Notes: generated by a model not told the origin, from the sequence alone. A stretch of 64,000 bases of DNA from Chaetorhynchus papuensis (GCA_013396525.1 VWYX01001156.1:120858-184857), one strand, 5' to 3'. Shown: positions 35,401-50,400, numbered from the stretch's first letter. Made by a program: numbers and translations.

Positions 35401-38400
35401 ACACCAGTAGTAATGTGAAGGTGGCTTTTTTTTTGTTATGGACTTAGTTCCTTCTTTTCTGTGTACAGATACGACTGTGGTAGGGGAGCACTTTGGGATT
35501 TCCTCCAAAGATGACTCATGTTTGCCAGATCCACCTGTAGCAAAAACAGGCCAGGCCATTACAGTGTGTATTATTTAGGCTACTGAATATTTTATCCAGT
35601 AGTCAGTGATCTTTCCCTGGTAGCCTCTATGGGTTTGCTTTTCTTCCCGTTTGTCCACCAAACAGCAACAAAACCTCGGCATGAGGGTGGAGGGTGTCTC
35701 TGTTCAGGCTTTTGCTGCTCCCCTGCCTCCCGTCTGCCTTGGTTTTGTAACTGGGAGTGGAAATTGCCCAAGGTCACCTTTGAGAAAGCAACACTGTTCT
35801 TGCTGCCAGTCCTCTGCCTCTTGGCTGGTTTCTGTAGACCTCGGACTCCTGCTCGCAGCAGCCTGTGGGAGTCCTGGTGGTTAATGAGTGTTAATTTCCT
35901 AGATAGTGCCGGTTATCTCCATTTCAGTGAGAGTTTCGCCTTGCAAAACCTCAGCTTGCAGCACGGAGCTGGTTGTGGGTGGTGAACTGGTGGTAGTTGC
36001 GTTTCACAGGAGCTGTGGAGCTGATGGGATGGGCCTGAGAGAACTGGGGGAAACTCTCAGTATAGAATCTGTGCGGTGTGGATTCCCCAGAGAGCAAGAA
36101 CTGGTCTGATCAGGGCCAGATGAGTGTCCCCCAGCTGCTAATTAGCACTGCCATCTCCTCTGAGAGCATCTCCTGAAGCATCGGGGGGGGGATGGGGGCA
36201 AGGTTCCTCATGCCTTATCCAAAGCAAGATCTTCCTGCAGAAACTTCATCACCGGTAGCAGCATCTGCAGCTGGGCCTGGGGTGGCAGCTGTCAAATAAT
36301 GCTGTGATGGACTTCACACAACTGGAATAGAAGCTGAAAAGATTTGTAGCGGCATTTTTTTTTTTCCTGCTCAAGACACTCTTTCCCATTCTATTCTATT
36401 CTCCAGCATTTTGTTGCTGATGTCTTTGTCCACTGGCCTCTGGTCCTTTTTAAACAGTTTGTTTAGAGCCAGGAGCGGCTGATTTGCTGTGTCTGTATCA
36501 CAAGTGTTTATGGAATTCATTTTGAAATAAATGAAAGGTTAAATGGAAGGCAGTTGTCTCCACTTACAGATTCTATGGGTGAAGTTAAACATTCAGATCT
36601 AAACAAAAGTGTGAGCGATGCATTTCCCAGGATGAAATTATCCTGTTTATAGTGCTTCTTTTGCTTCCCCCCCTCCCCCCCAATTTACAGAGTTAGTTCC
36701 TAATATTTACAGATATCATTTCCTAAAAGGAGATGGTTATCAATGCTTTAGTGCCCCCTCAGGGCTGCAGCAACAGCGTGACCTAACCGGGTTCATTCCT
36801 CCCCATTTAAATTCCTTCTGTCGAAACAGGAATAACCCTTTGGATAGGGAAACGTTCCTAGCAGGATCCCACCTGCTCGGCGGTGGTCCGGCTTCCCTGG
36901 ATTGCGGTGGTGGTGTCCCGGGAGGGGGGTGCTCTGCAGCCCTGGGACTGAGATCCACTCCACCCTGGAAGCTCCGCTCCTGCCGCTGCCCTTCCCTGGC
37001 GCTGGCAGGGCCGGCCCCGTTGTGTAACGTCCTGCAGGAGAACCGGCTCCGGGACACTGCTCCGCGGCAGTGATTAATCGGGGAAACATCTAACAACCTT
37101 AAATGGCAGCAAATTTATTTTGGCAGGTGGAGACTGAGAAAGTGCCTGCTGCCACGGAGGGAGTGTTGCTCTGAAGTGCTCGGATCACAGTTTGTTTGCC
37201 CTAACACTTTCTCCGGTCTCAAACTTTTACCACTGCACTAAAATCTCCTTTTTACACATCTTTGTACCATGATTCCCACCCAGGTCAGAATGTGGGGTGA
37301 CATTTTTTCGGACCCTCACTGAACAGCAGAAGTGCCATTGCTTCTTGCCTGAGAGAATGCAGGGCACGTACCTGTTGGTAAGGGGTGAAGTGTCCGTCTC
37401 CAGTGACACGGTGACAGCCCCAGCTTTGTGCTCAAACTTGTCTTCCAAGATTTATGAACTGGCACTGCAGATAATCCTGGATGTCCTCTGGGAGACTGGG
37501 CACGATGAAGTCATGTACCAGCCTGCCAGACTGAGTATTTCAAATATACTTGTTATAATCTTTCTGGAGGTGAATAAGTAACTGGGTTCATCTGAGAGAG
37601 TTCTTTAGGAGTGCCCTGGATTAAGATTGGTTTTTAGATTTAATGAGACAGTAACCCACCTTTAAAAGATCCTTGATAAGGGAGAATTGATTACTCTGAA
37701 AATTTTAATAACACTCAATATGTGAATTATTTTTTACTCAAGAGCTCCAATTTCTCAGCAGTTTTGCTATATATTTGGAATTGGAATTTAGTTTTGACTT
37801 GAGGAATCGTTTGCTGGAATTTTTCTTTTTTAATCTCCTTGTTGGCCAACATGAGTTTTGTTGGTGTACCCATAAATTTCATGGAAGTTTGTTTATTTTA
37901 CTGAGGTTCTGTTCAGGGCAGAAAGTACATACCTAAACCTAATGCTCTAGAAAACTTTCAGCGTCTCTCTCGGGTTGCCGTGGTTAAGTAGGACTAAAAA
38001 TGGCTGTTTCTATCATGTTGTTACTGCTTGAGATGTCTGTGGCCTGCACTGGCTGTGGTTATGGGGCTGTTCTGAATTCTTAAATTAGCTCTCTCTTTAC
38101 CAGCAGAAGTGGTACCGTGAGTTGTTTGCTTCCAGCCCTGTGCTAAAGCAAAGGCATCAGCAGGCAGGGAACTGCACACCACCAAAAACCCTGAGTTGGT
38201 GTTTGTCTTTAAAAAACCCAATAGCACAGATTTGAGACAGTCAATCTCTCTGCACACAGACGAGCTGTGAGTCTGGCAGGATGTAATTCCATTTTCCTGA
38301 GTAGTTTGATTTCCTTTTGGCCTGTCTGTGCTTCAGCTCGTCACTGCTCTTGCGCTGAATTGATGTTGACTCTAAGGTAGTTTTCTGAGTAATTCAAGCA

Positions 38401-41400
38401 AAGGATATTTGTGAAAAGATTATGATTTGCTTTTATCTATAGCAAATGCAGGCTATCAAAAGAACTTATAAATGCTAAACTTCTAGGCCCATCTGTACAT
38501 AATTTTTCAAGTCACATTTTATAGCTGCACATGGTGGCTGCAGCTCCCAGTGCAGAGAACCAGCTGGCAGACACTGTTCCTTGTTTTTTATTAGGGTATG
38601 AAGGCACAACACATGTCTGACACAGCCCAGAGACTGCCATGGCTTAAGAGTTCATTCAGTTTACTTAAAATCTTAAGGCAAGTCTAATTTAAGGCATGTT
38701 GATTTTCTCAGAAAGCTTTTGTTAGTTTGGCTAGTGGCCACATTATGTAAGATATAATTATTTGGCCTCAAAGTAGTGATTTCAGCAAGGAAACAGCGTA
38801 AAGCTGGCTGTGGGCTGTGTTGTGGCAGCACCCTTCTGAGTGACACAGGTGAGGTGTGGCCATAAAGCCTCTGGCTCCTTGGTGCCTGTGTCCTATTCCC
38901 CTCCAGATGCTGTGACTGTCCTCAGTGCCAACAGGCAGGAAAACCTGAAAACAACCAGGAAAACCTTCTCTTTTCATGTTTTCTGAAGGGCTTTGTGGCT
39001 GCAGCTGGTAACTCCCATGCAACTCTTCTTCTCATAGACATGCTCCAAGAGGTGCCACAGCCAGGGCTGACTCCAGAGCAGTGGTGCAGCCCCTGGAGAA
39101 TGTCTTGGGTGGCTTTGCCACTCTTTTTGTCTGGGTCCCACCAGAGGTGTGTTCAGAGAATCAAGAGCTCTGGTTCTTCTGGCACAGTAGCCACAGCCGA
39201 GGTGTTTTTAAATCTGTTTTCCTGATATTGAAAAGAATTGTTAGGAACCTCCTTAACTTCCCTTTAAACAGCTACTTCATTTTCTTTGTTTTTTGTTTTT
39301 TTTTTTTTCTTTGCCCTAGATGGAGCCGAGGCAGTCTGGAATAATGTGTGTGGAATCGACAGGCCACGTTCTGTCGCACACAGCTTTCCTTTGAGATGAC
39401 CTTTAAGCTTTGTATTAGTTGCATTTCCATTTAGGGAATCCTTGAGCTATTGGATATTATTGTGGGGAGGAAGGCTGAGATAGAATCAGAATTTTCAGTG
39501 TTTGTTTTCTGATAGTAAATTGCCTTCTTGCATGTCCTCCAAGAGTTCACACAACCAATACTCTAAACCGGGCTGCTCTCAGAGGTGGCAGCAGCAGCAG
39601 CTCTTGGGCTGAGGAGCTGCATGGGGCAGCGCAGGGACACCCCGAGCACAGTGACAGGGGACACAGGACTGCTGCCCTGCTCATGCCCTGCTCAGCTGCA
39701 GCAGGGGACAAGAGGAAAGGTCTGGCACTGAAAATGATCCCTGAAGCACGCTGGAGATCCAGGGTTTCTCAAGATTCTGGGCACATTTTAAGTTTAGGAG
39801 AAACTGTGCCTTAGTGCAGCACCATGGAAGGCTCTGGAGGAGGCAGGTCCTTGTTGGGTCATTCTGTCCCTCTCCCTCAGATGTGGAATTCTGGGACAGC
39901 AGAGCTTGGCAGGAGCTTGATTTTATCAGGAGCTTTGGCCTGTGCTCGTCAGTGCATCTCTGAGTTTCACTTTAGCGTCTAATCCTGTTTTGGAAACTCA
40001 CTTCCTTTTCCTCCTCTTGTGCCATTTTATGATTTAGATGTAGTGTTCACATGATGTTTCACACTGTGTTGAGCAGAAACTGTGGTTTCCTCTGAGTTCT
40101 CCAGCTTTCACGTCCATAGCGGTGAACAGGGCTCACTGGGGCTCAGGTGCTGCTCTCCCTGCAGCTCCTCTCACCCAACCCCTCCTGCTCCTGCACCTTC
40201 CTCCCTGGCTCTCCTGGCAAGAGCAGTCCTGGGGGATGCTCTGGCACAAAGAACCCAAGAACAGTCCTGCACTCCAGTTCAGAACCCGTGTGAACGTTTG
40301 AAGCTTCTCAGTCTTAAGACAAAGCAGGAAATGTTACCAGCAGTGCAGGAATTAACTTGCTTAAAAGTGTTTTTCCTGTCTAAAGCTTTTATGACTCTGG
40401 GAGGTGGCATCAATCTCATCTTGGGAAAGCTCAGTTTAGTATTATGTGGTCAAAATACTTGTCATGTATTTACTACTGATTTATCAGGTACTGAAAGGAT
40501 GAACCAAGCCAGTGGCTGCTTACAGACCACCTTGGCCAAAGTGGCTGAGGGGTTGATTTTCAAAGTTACCTCTCTTAACTGAAGGTACCAGCCTGACACA
40601 GACTTGATTTGCCGTGGAGGAGGGTGCAGGTCTTTCTGCCGGATGGTTTTGTGGTCACAAGTCACTGAATCTGGTTTAAAGCTATTTTTATTGTCTTCAT
40701 TTCCTTCAGATCTATACAGAATGTTTGTGCTTTTAACGTCCTAGTTTTTGTTGTGATTCTGCGAGTGCCAGCTGTGAGGGAGGCACTGCTGTAACTGCAG
40801 CTCTGCCTGGGAGTGCCAGCACCTTGTGGGCTGCTGCCGTGCCAGACCTCTCTGTTTGAAACAGGCCCTTGTTTGGATCTGAGTGATCTGTCAATAGCTG
40901 AATTAATACCTTGATCCCAGAGCAAGTGGTGCTGCCAGAAATGCCTCTTGCTGGCCTGGCTGGCCCCGTGTCACAGCTAATAAATAACCTGTCCTGGTGC
41001 TCTCAAACTGCCCTTCCCGTGCCTTCAGAGGGTGGGTGGTTCCCTCTGCTGGAATGGGTACAAACCATGGCTTCATGATGGGAACATCAGCACAGACAGC
41101 TGCCCAAATTCTGGCTGACCGTGGCTAAAATCGTGGCCTCACTGGACTTCTCCCTTCATTGCTGTCAGCTGTGGTGTGAAGACAGTTGTGTCTAACCATT
41201 TTCCCTCCCTTTTTTTTTTTTTTTTCTCCGTAATTAAGCGTGGGTATAATGTTACAATGCGCGGGAGAGGCAGGAACATGAGGGGGCCATGAACCAATTC
41301 CAGGGTTCAAGAAGCAGGAATAAAAGTGCTATTATGAATGAGCAATGGCTTGTAAAGGGCTCCAATCTGCTAATGTAGGTTACTGGGTTGATACCATTGC

Positions 41401-44400
41401 TTTAATAACGGTTCTTTCGTCTGGTTCGATGTTTTGATAGTCCCTTCAGCTTGACCGTGAGGGATTGGTCCCTTGTGAATTTTGGATTATTTCTCCGGGT
41501 CACTTTTCTAGTTGCAGAACCTGTGTAATAACACTGAGCTGCAGAGCACGCTGCTGTTCCTGATCAAACTGGGACGATCACAGCCTCAGTAATTGCAGTG
41601 GCGTTGATATAATTATCACCCAACAAGCTGTAATTTGAAAATGGGCCCCACCGCTTGGCCAGTGTGGTTCTGTAGTTTGGAAGCTTTTAAAATACTGATC
41701 CCTTTGTTTTGTTATACACTGCTTATATCTGATCAGCCTGTGATGAAAACCTCCCACGTGCCCTTTGCCTTGTAATTACACATTTACAAACAGTCAGTGC
41801 TGTGGGGAAAGTGCAGCGGGAGGCTGTGTTTAAATAAGCAGTCCCACACTCGGTGCAGTTTCTGCATGTGCCATATGGTGTGTGCTGGTTGTGTATTAGC
41901 AGCTGGTCAGTGTTTTATGAGGTGGTGTCCCAGCATCTGGGGGGTTTTTCCCTACGGAGGCTGCTGGGAATAGAAGGAAGGACTGTGCGATACCTTTGGA
42001 GACACAAATGTTACACAGCCAGAGCAGTCTCACCTTGCTGCTCATACCAGAGCAGCTTAGGTACCTGTTCTCCCAGGTCTCTTTGGAAACAGGGTTCAGA
42101 CAGGCGATCAGGAAGGACTTCGTGAGCAAAACAATCTGAACCCACCCAGTTAAGCCATGGATACGAGCCTGCCCTCGTTTGGAAGCGGTGATCAGTGCGT
42201 GAGGAGGCAGTAACTGATCAAAAAGAATCCTAATTTGTGCAAGTCCCCTTGGTTCATGGAGGTGAAGGTTTATGTCATGTGTGTAGTTACACTGTTTGAA
42301 ACTGAAATGGTGCTTTACGTTCTCAGTAACACCTGGGTGTCAGCACCCTCTTCTTCTTTCCTGACTTACTGAGGAAGATGAGGGGCTTAAAACAAGATAG
42401 TCCAGCAGCAGCGAGTTAATGTTTAGTTGTAGTAATATCTGGTTTATTTCCTGTACATTTAATCCTCATCTGCCCTGGAGTGGGTGATCTGATTGCAGAT
42501 TAACCACAGCGCTGATAAAGGTGCAGTTAGCTCCATTCAGAGGCAGCTGGATCCTGGCAGGGTGGAGCTGGGAGAACTCCAGGTTGGGAGCTGCTTCCTC
42601 AGCCTGTGGAGCTCCAGCTCGTGAGGCTGCAGGGCTGAGGGGGCTCTACACAGAGAGGTTTTGGCCTTTTGCCACCACGTTCTCTGAGCAGGAGCCCTGG
42701 GGAAGGAGCTGCAGGGATCTGTCAGCAGGTGATCCCCGCTTCTGCAGCGTGGGCACCATACAGGAGTTACTGGCGTTAAAATCTCTTTATCCAGTCACTG
42801 GAAACCTGGTCAGTTGATACATCAACCCCAAAAGTTCAGCTGCCCAAATGCAGGTATCCAGGGGAAGGTTCGTGGCTGGTGAGCCCAGGGGCAGGGCTGG
42901 CAGCTGGGAATGCAGGGATTTGACAGTGGTTTGGTAAACCAGCTTTGGCCTTCGGGGCTGCACCGATGGAAGAGATGTAACCTGGCCTACAGAGGTGCCC
43001 TGTGGGAGCAGAGTGTGGCTGCTGGAGAGCTCTGGGACTGTGAACAGAGCTCTCCAACAGATCCCTGTCCAGGACTGCTGCAGGTGCTGGGCAGTGGCTG
43101 CTGAAACCTCTGCTAGGCCAGGGGCTGCTGAGGACACTGGGCTTGTAGGGGGAACAGGAAGCTCCTGCAGCGATCACAAAGCTGAGGTAGCTTTTGTAAA
43201 AACAAGGTTCACAGCATTAGCGGTGCCTGGCAGGGGGAGGTGGTGCCCCTGCCGAAGATGCTGGATCCCAGTGGATGCAACCCAATTATCCAGAACGCTG
43301 AGCCATTCATTTCCAGCTGAGTAATGGGCTGTGAATGGCAGGGTCACGGATCAGTGCAGAGGGTGATGAGAGGACACCACATGCACTGTGTGACACCAGG
43401 TACCAGCTCAGGGAGCTTCATGAGGTGCCTGGATGCTGTGGGAGGAGATGCAGTCAAAAAAGACAAGGAAATATTGGTATGACTTCATTAAATACAGACA
43501 GGTTTTGCTGTAATAACTATAAACAGGTTGGTGTCTCTGTATTTGATACAGGAGAAATGAAATGAAATGGAGGTGGTTAATGTGGTGTACAGTTACGAGT
43601 GGTTTGTGGAGGACAGTAAATCAAGTTTGAATTAATAAAGTGGAAGCAAACCCAAACCTGAGCTGATGGAATTACACTGTGTCTGTTATTTCCTCTCCCC
43701 CAGCCTTCCTTCTCTCCCCACTTCTGCTCGCTTCACCATAAAAAGGGAAGGAGAAAGAATTTAAGGCTGGTAAAGCAGCGCTGGGTGGGAGAGGGGAAAT
43801 GGTGAGCTCTCCTTGCTGGCTGGGTGCACAGGTGGGTTGTTTGTTTGGACAGACTGACCCTGTGTCTTGGGGCTTCCACTCTGCTTGCACAGGCACACGC
43901 AGGATTCCTTCATCCTCGGCTAGTGAGGATCTGTTGTTCTCTTCTCCAGAACTGGATGAGCCACAGCCCAGATATTTCCAGAGTCCTCTTCGAGTGGTGT
44001 TAAACTGTTTTGGATCCCTGGTCTGTCTTGCTTGAGGTTACATCAACAGATCTGGACTAAGGGAAGGATTTTTCTTGTATCAGGTTACTGGACAGTTTAG
44101 GAGGGTTTTTGCATGGCCTGTTTCCTGGAACCATTGGCATTTCCACTGCTGAACTGCAATTATTTTAGGACTGAGACAGACATTTCACTCCTCAAGCAAA
44201 TACCTTCAAAAGATAACTCCTGCTTGCACGGGCAGAGGAGGAGGAGGGATAATTAGCTGGGTTTTACCTCCTCTGACCTGGGACTTTGAATGTAGCATAG
44301 ATAAGGTGATAGTAACTGTCCTTATCAGCATAATGACCTGTGCAGCTTATCGAAGCTGTTGATTTTCTATATGTAGGACCATTTCCTTAACTGTCAGTGC

Positions 44401-47400
44401 CACTCTGTACCCAGCTAAAGGCCAAAGAATGGTGCTTAAGATGAGTGTAGATACGGAGTGTCAAACTCCTTTGTTCTCCTGTTCAAAGGACAGAGATGCG
44501 AACAGGAAATAACTGAGCTTTATTTCTTTTCCTGTAAGTCTCTCTTGAATATATTTAGGAGGAAAAGAGTCATTTCATAAATACGTTCCACTCTCCTTTT
44601 GACAAAACCGGGATTTGTAGTAATTTTATTGGCACTGCATGAAAGTGCGGTGACTGAAACACTTGAACCCTGTCTTTATCTGCAAGTCCATCAGGCCATG
44701 TCATTGTGTCCAAAGCTATAGACCCATTTTCTGAGTGGATTGTCTAAGTGACCATTTTATTCCTCACATTCAGTCAGAAGAGTGTGGGCAATATTTGCTA
44801 GGAGGAGCCTTGTCTAAATGTAAACCTTTAAAGTTAATTTTACATATATATATCAAAATTAAAGAATGATGAGATCACAGGATGGTTTGGGCTGGAAGGG
44901 ACCTTAAAGCCCACCCAGTGCCACCCACTGCCATGGGCAGGGACACCTTCCACTGGCCCAGGGGGCTCCAAACCCTGTCCAACCTGGCCTTGGACGCTCC
45001 CAGGGATCCAGGGGCAGCCACAGCTGCTCTGGGCACCCTGTGCCAGGGCCTCACCGCCCTCACAAGGAGGAATTTCCTCCTGATATCCCATCTCACCCTC
45101 CTCTTCTTCACCTTAAAGCCATGGCTACATTAAATAAAAAGCACATGAAAATACTATAATCCTTGAGGATTGGGTTGTGTGAGAGAGCCATGTATTAGTG
45201 ATTGTTGCATTACATTTTATACAACATCTAAAATGCAAGTAATAAGAGTTGTGTATATTGTGGGTTCAAATTCTTGCATTCAAAGCAGAATTTCTTAAGT
45301 TCACCAAAGGCTGCTTTGGCGTGAGGGTGGCAGCTTTGCTGCTCATGGATAAGCTGATGTCATGATGTGTGTGCTGACAGATAATGGTTGGCAGTTGTAT
45401 TCCACTATGGATTTCCACCTGAACCTGTGGATTGTCAGTGCTTTCCCACTGACACAGCAAAATATTCTGAGAAACTCAAAGCACTCCGTTGTTTCCAGAA
45501 GTCCTTGGAAAACTGGCAGTAGAGCCATTCCCCTCATTTGCTATTGCCTGCTGGAGTGTGTGGCCACTGAGTGTGTGAGGAGCTGATAGTGACCATTCCT
45601 ACGTTTATAATTATTGGTAATTCAGGAAGATCTTGATTATTCCAACTACATGAGTATGGATGAGATATCCATTCATCTCTTGTGCAGCAGAGATGAGTGT
45701 GAGAAGGGTAACACAAACCACTTAACTTAAAAAAACTATAGAAAAATAACGTAGAAAATATGTTTTCCATCTAATAGATGATTTTCTCTATGTTTGTAAG
45801 AGGTGTAAAGAGATTGACAGTTTGTGACTGCCAGACTCGATGATTCCAAGTGTTCCTTTGTGTTTCATGCTGTTCTGTGAGGGCTCAGCAGCTCATTGCT
45901 CAGGGGAGGGAGGGAGGTAGCTGCGTTTGGAGGAGGATGTGTCAGCTCTGAACTGTTAATTAAGCTTATTTCTAAAAAAAAAAAAAAAAAATCTAAATAA
46001 AGCTGATAGCAAAATTAATTGGAAAACCTGTGCTGCTCTTCCTGGAAATCACAGTTCTGTTCAGCTGTCCCCTGAAGCTGCCCGTGTGTGCCAGAGCTTG
46101 GCAGGGGCTGTTTGAGGGGACCTGGGGAGGGTCCAGCGCCCCTGCCCTGAGCAGGGCCAGCTGCTCTGGGACTGGTGTGAACAGGGATGTGACCACCCTG
46201 CAAAGGAGCAGCAGTTTTACTCCGTGCTCCTGCTCCTGTGTAATTGGGTCTGCCAAAGCTGAGGGTCGCTTCACTGCCACTCCAGGCTAATTCAGTGCTT
46301 TCAGTAAATAATTAGTGGCCGAAAACATCTTTATTAAACTTTCTGATAAATTGTGGTGCTGCTCAGACTTTAGGAGATTGTTGTTAACTAATGCTCATTA
46401 CCTGACAATTGATACTTCACAGAAATAGAAGCCTGCCTGAATCCTCAGGCTGATTTGTCCTTCAAAAGATCTTGTTTTAAATAATTTCACAGGGCTCTGA
46501 ATTCCACTGGCTTAGGTTTAAAAAATTGATGGTGTGGTCAAAGCCAGCTTGGCTTGTGGCAGATAAATTGAAGGTACTTTTCAGATTATCTGCATGTTAA
46601 TTCTGATTTGTGTGGTATTTGTGCTGTCTCACATTATTATTACTTGATTAGTCTTTCAGCTTCTGAGTGGGAGCTGTCTTTGACAGAGAAAAATACATCA
46701 AATGTAAGGGAAGTAAATGAACCCAATCTTTCCGGTGATAATTAGAAACGATAAACCAAGCAGCATGTAAATCAAGTAATCTGTTTTACTAATCAAACCT
46801 TTTAAATCCTTTTCCATATTGCTAATGTTCCCCTGGGTTATCTGTGTACAGTTGCCGTTTAGGAATTCACTCCTTTTGCAGTGGATGATGAATGCATAAA
46901 TAGCAGCTCTCCTGCTGCTCAGCTGCTTTTCCATTCAAAGAATGTAAAGTGAGGTACTTCAGGCCACTGTGCAAATTGATTTGCTTATCTTGCCAGTTCT
47001 ACCCTGCACTTCCATCCCCACAAGGGTGTTTGAAGCATTCCCTGTGTTGTTCCTTCTCTTTTTCCATTCTGAAGTTGACTTTCAGTGAGAGGGAGAAGGA
47101 TCCTGGTATTGAATCTGCCAGGTCAGTCACACTCAAGTGAACCCACTGCACTTGGTTGTAGTTAAGAACCCCTTTACTTCTCACCCAAACTTTCTGTGAA
47201 ATATTAGTTGCTCTTTCATTGGAAGAACAAACCTTGTGTATTTACTGGGCCTTTTCACACTGACATGATCTTGTCCCTTACAGAGCCTGAGGGTTTGTCT
47301 TCCAGGGCACCTCCTGCTCCATTCTTGGTGAAGGGAGAGACTGGGAGATGGAGAAGAGGGGTTTCAGTGCAGTTCTGTTCAGATCACCATTAGGGACATG

Positions 47401-50400
47401 AAGCTTTTCCAGTACAAAGCAGAAAATATTTGAAAGAAAGCCCCAGAACAAACCTGAGCCAAATCTATATCCAAACTGGGAAGCTTTTTCTGACTAGCCA
47501 TGCTTTCAAGGGAGCACAAGGAAAAGTCCTTTCAGCCTGAGCAGTTCATGGACATACTGTTGAAACATATTTGCTGTGTGATTTGCAAACTTAATTTTCC
47601 CCTCCACTGCTTGTGGTTCTTTGTCCACGTGCTCTGGCTGAGGCCGTTGGTGTCTGAAAGGTGTTGATGGCAATCTGAGGGTGGCCATGGTCACAGCTGT
47701 CCCTCATTGTCCCCACAGCAGACGTGGCAGAAGGGAATCTTTGACTGAGGGGCAGGATGGGCAGCTGGAGGTGGAATATCCTCATCTGCTGCTTGGAGAC
47801 TCAGTGGTTTGTCCACCAGAGCCCTTGGCTGGCACTGGAAGGGCTGGGACAGCTCATGGGCCAAACCACAGAGCTGAGTCGCCACCATGTGCTGTAAAAC
47901 CCGGGGTGCCTGGAGAAGCCCGGTGTCCCTCACAGCCCCGTGTCCCTCACAGCCCAGTGTCACTCACAGCCCGGTGTCACAGCCCGGTGTCACAGCCAGA
48001 CAACACACAGGCTGTGTAAGGACTGTCATTATTTGATTTGGGGTGACATGGTGCAGATCACTGCAACAACTCCAAAGGAAGCCCTAATGATGCAGAAACA
48101 CGAGTTATTATGTGCATATTTTGCATTATTACTTTTGCCTGGTTGGCGTGGCCTGTATTTGTATAAATAAGGTGCCTAATTTTATTTTAGATGGAATATT
48201 ACCAGAGCACGGAGCCAGTCTTTGGGAGTGCTGGCAGATGGGGTTCTGTGTCTTAATGCTGCAAGATGATTCTTGGGTTTTCTGAGCCCTGTGCCAAACA
48301 ATGCTGCATTCAGGGGCTCCAGTAGCATCCATGGATCAGCAGTGGCCACGAGCTTAACAAATCAGAATATTCCTTCCCAGCAGAACAATGAAGCAGCTGA
48401 ACATCAGCAGCTCCCAGCCAGCTGACTGCTAAAGGAGTCTCCAGGCATTTCCAAAGAAAACCTGTGGAATACTGGGACTGTACTTTGGCACTTGGGCTTG
48501 TGGAGTGAGTAGAGGTGTAGTTATCACAAGGTTCAGTTAATTGTGCAACACTCCAAGGGCTCAAGGGACAACAGGAGGAGAGGGGGCTGAATCTGTCCAG
48601 GGCTTCATGCAGTGCCCTCCTGACCATCTGAATCCATTCCTCCTTCACCTGCCCACCATGGCTTGTCCCTCCCTTTCTCCACAGCTTGGTCTTTCCCACA
48701 CCTGAAGACTTGTCAGGGTTTCCCCTTCATCCCCTCTAAACCAGACAGTGTCAACTCCTTCCCCAGTTCAGTCAGAGCGTGGACAGAGTTGGGAAAGTGT
48801 CACACCAGGTATGGGTTAGAAAATGGCTTAGAAAATAAGGTTGCAAATCATCAGTGCAGGGGCTGATGCAGCATCAGGTGATGTTATGTCATGGACTTTG
48901 TTTTCCTGCACGTTTCTGGATCTTTCTGCTGGGTTGAAGGATTTTATAGCCCTTCCAGCATCCCTCACAAGAAGGATATTTAGAAGCATCAGCTTGCCTG
49001 GACATCACTGGGACAAAGCCACGACTGCAGAATTTACACCCCACTGAACCAGGGTGAGGGAATCAAGCAGGATCTTTCTCATGATGCAAATCTATCCAGG
49101 CACCAGGCAGTGCCCTGGTGTTTGCCTTTTGGGCAGGTGGTTTTGCAGTTTTATCCCCTGAAATGCCTGAAGGTAGCAAATGCTTTAACACTGTGGTGTA
49201 TAGTCCAACGTGCAAATCTGAATTCTCAAAATTGAAGGCCGAGATAATTGTGACGTGGCAGGTTACAGTTAATATGGACACAGAGTTTGGAAGGAGGAGG
49301 TGAATGAAGGTGAAATGTCCTTTTTAAGTGCTGTAACGCTGAGTGCTGTAACATCAGAGTGGAAGGAACATAATGGATCATGAAGTCAGTTGTTGGTCAG
49401 TGCAGGAAGCCAAATCTTCTAAATACATCCGTGAAATAAGCTCAGCCATATCCAGCAGGGCTCCCTGGTCCTTGCAGCTCCCACTGAACTGCTCTGCAGC
49501 TTTCCCTCTCCAGCCTGTGTCGGCCGGGGTCCTCCATTCCCATTTTCCCTTTGTATGGGCCTGTGTTGTGTTCTGTTTAATATTTTCTTCCGTCTGCCTG
49601 GCAGGATGATTCTCATCTCCCCAGGTGTTTATAGGTGATCACTTCTACCTTTTCCTCCTCCTCAGTACTTCTGTGAGTCTCACGTATTTAAATGAGTTCC
49701 TTGCATGACAGGCTCAGTGCTCCAGCTGGCTCAGGGTGTGATGGGAGCAGAAAGGAGAACCCACCTGACTGCTGAGCTTTCTTTTGCTTTTTACTGTCCC
49801 TTTATAGGTTATGTGCTTTTATTTGACAGATTAAAAAGTTAGAGATTATGGGCAGATGGCAGTCTCTTGTTTGCTTCTATCCCAAGCCTGTTCTGCTCTT
49901 TCCTGGTTAGATCTGGGATCACAGGATAATTCTGCCTCAGGACAGCACTCAGAGCACAGTAAAGTGGTTACTGCACTCAGATTTTACAGTGTCCCAGCCA
50001 GATTTTCACATGGAAACTGGGAGTGTGTTTTACTGCTCCACACACAGGGAGCAAACTGCTTTCCTCTACCTGTGCTGGCAGTGACTTCCTCCTGTGTGCG
50101 CTGGAATAAACCACAAAGAGTTGCGTTGCCCTGGAGGCTTTTCAGAGAACTTCCCTTTGCCTCCTCATCTGTTTCAAGCCTGCTTGTGCCTTCTGCTGTG
50201 CTTCCAGAGCTGGAAAAGGAGTGTGCAGTGCTCCCCTGCTGCAGAGAGAGCTCGGCTGGTCTGACGCAAATAGAAATGGGAGTTCAGTGACTCCTGTGTT
50301 TAGTGGTTTGGCATTTTTTCAGTGCAAGGTTGGTGCTTTATATTTAAGGAGAGGGATTTTAATATTATTCCTGTTCCTACATCTCCCAGTTTTAGACTTT

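Noticed and set aside
37297..37581. 94-codon open frame with a fairly protein-like composition
   Set aside because: No similarity recognised, and it overlaps other open frames on the opposite strand; left as intron sequence.
41400..41440. tRNA-like B-box fragment (ggttcgatg)
   Set aside because: No matching A box, acceptor stem or cloverleaf around it.
49856..50290. 144-codon open frame in intron 1
   Set aside because: Cys/Ser/Leu-rich without domain similarity; length within chance range.
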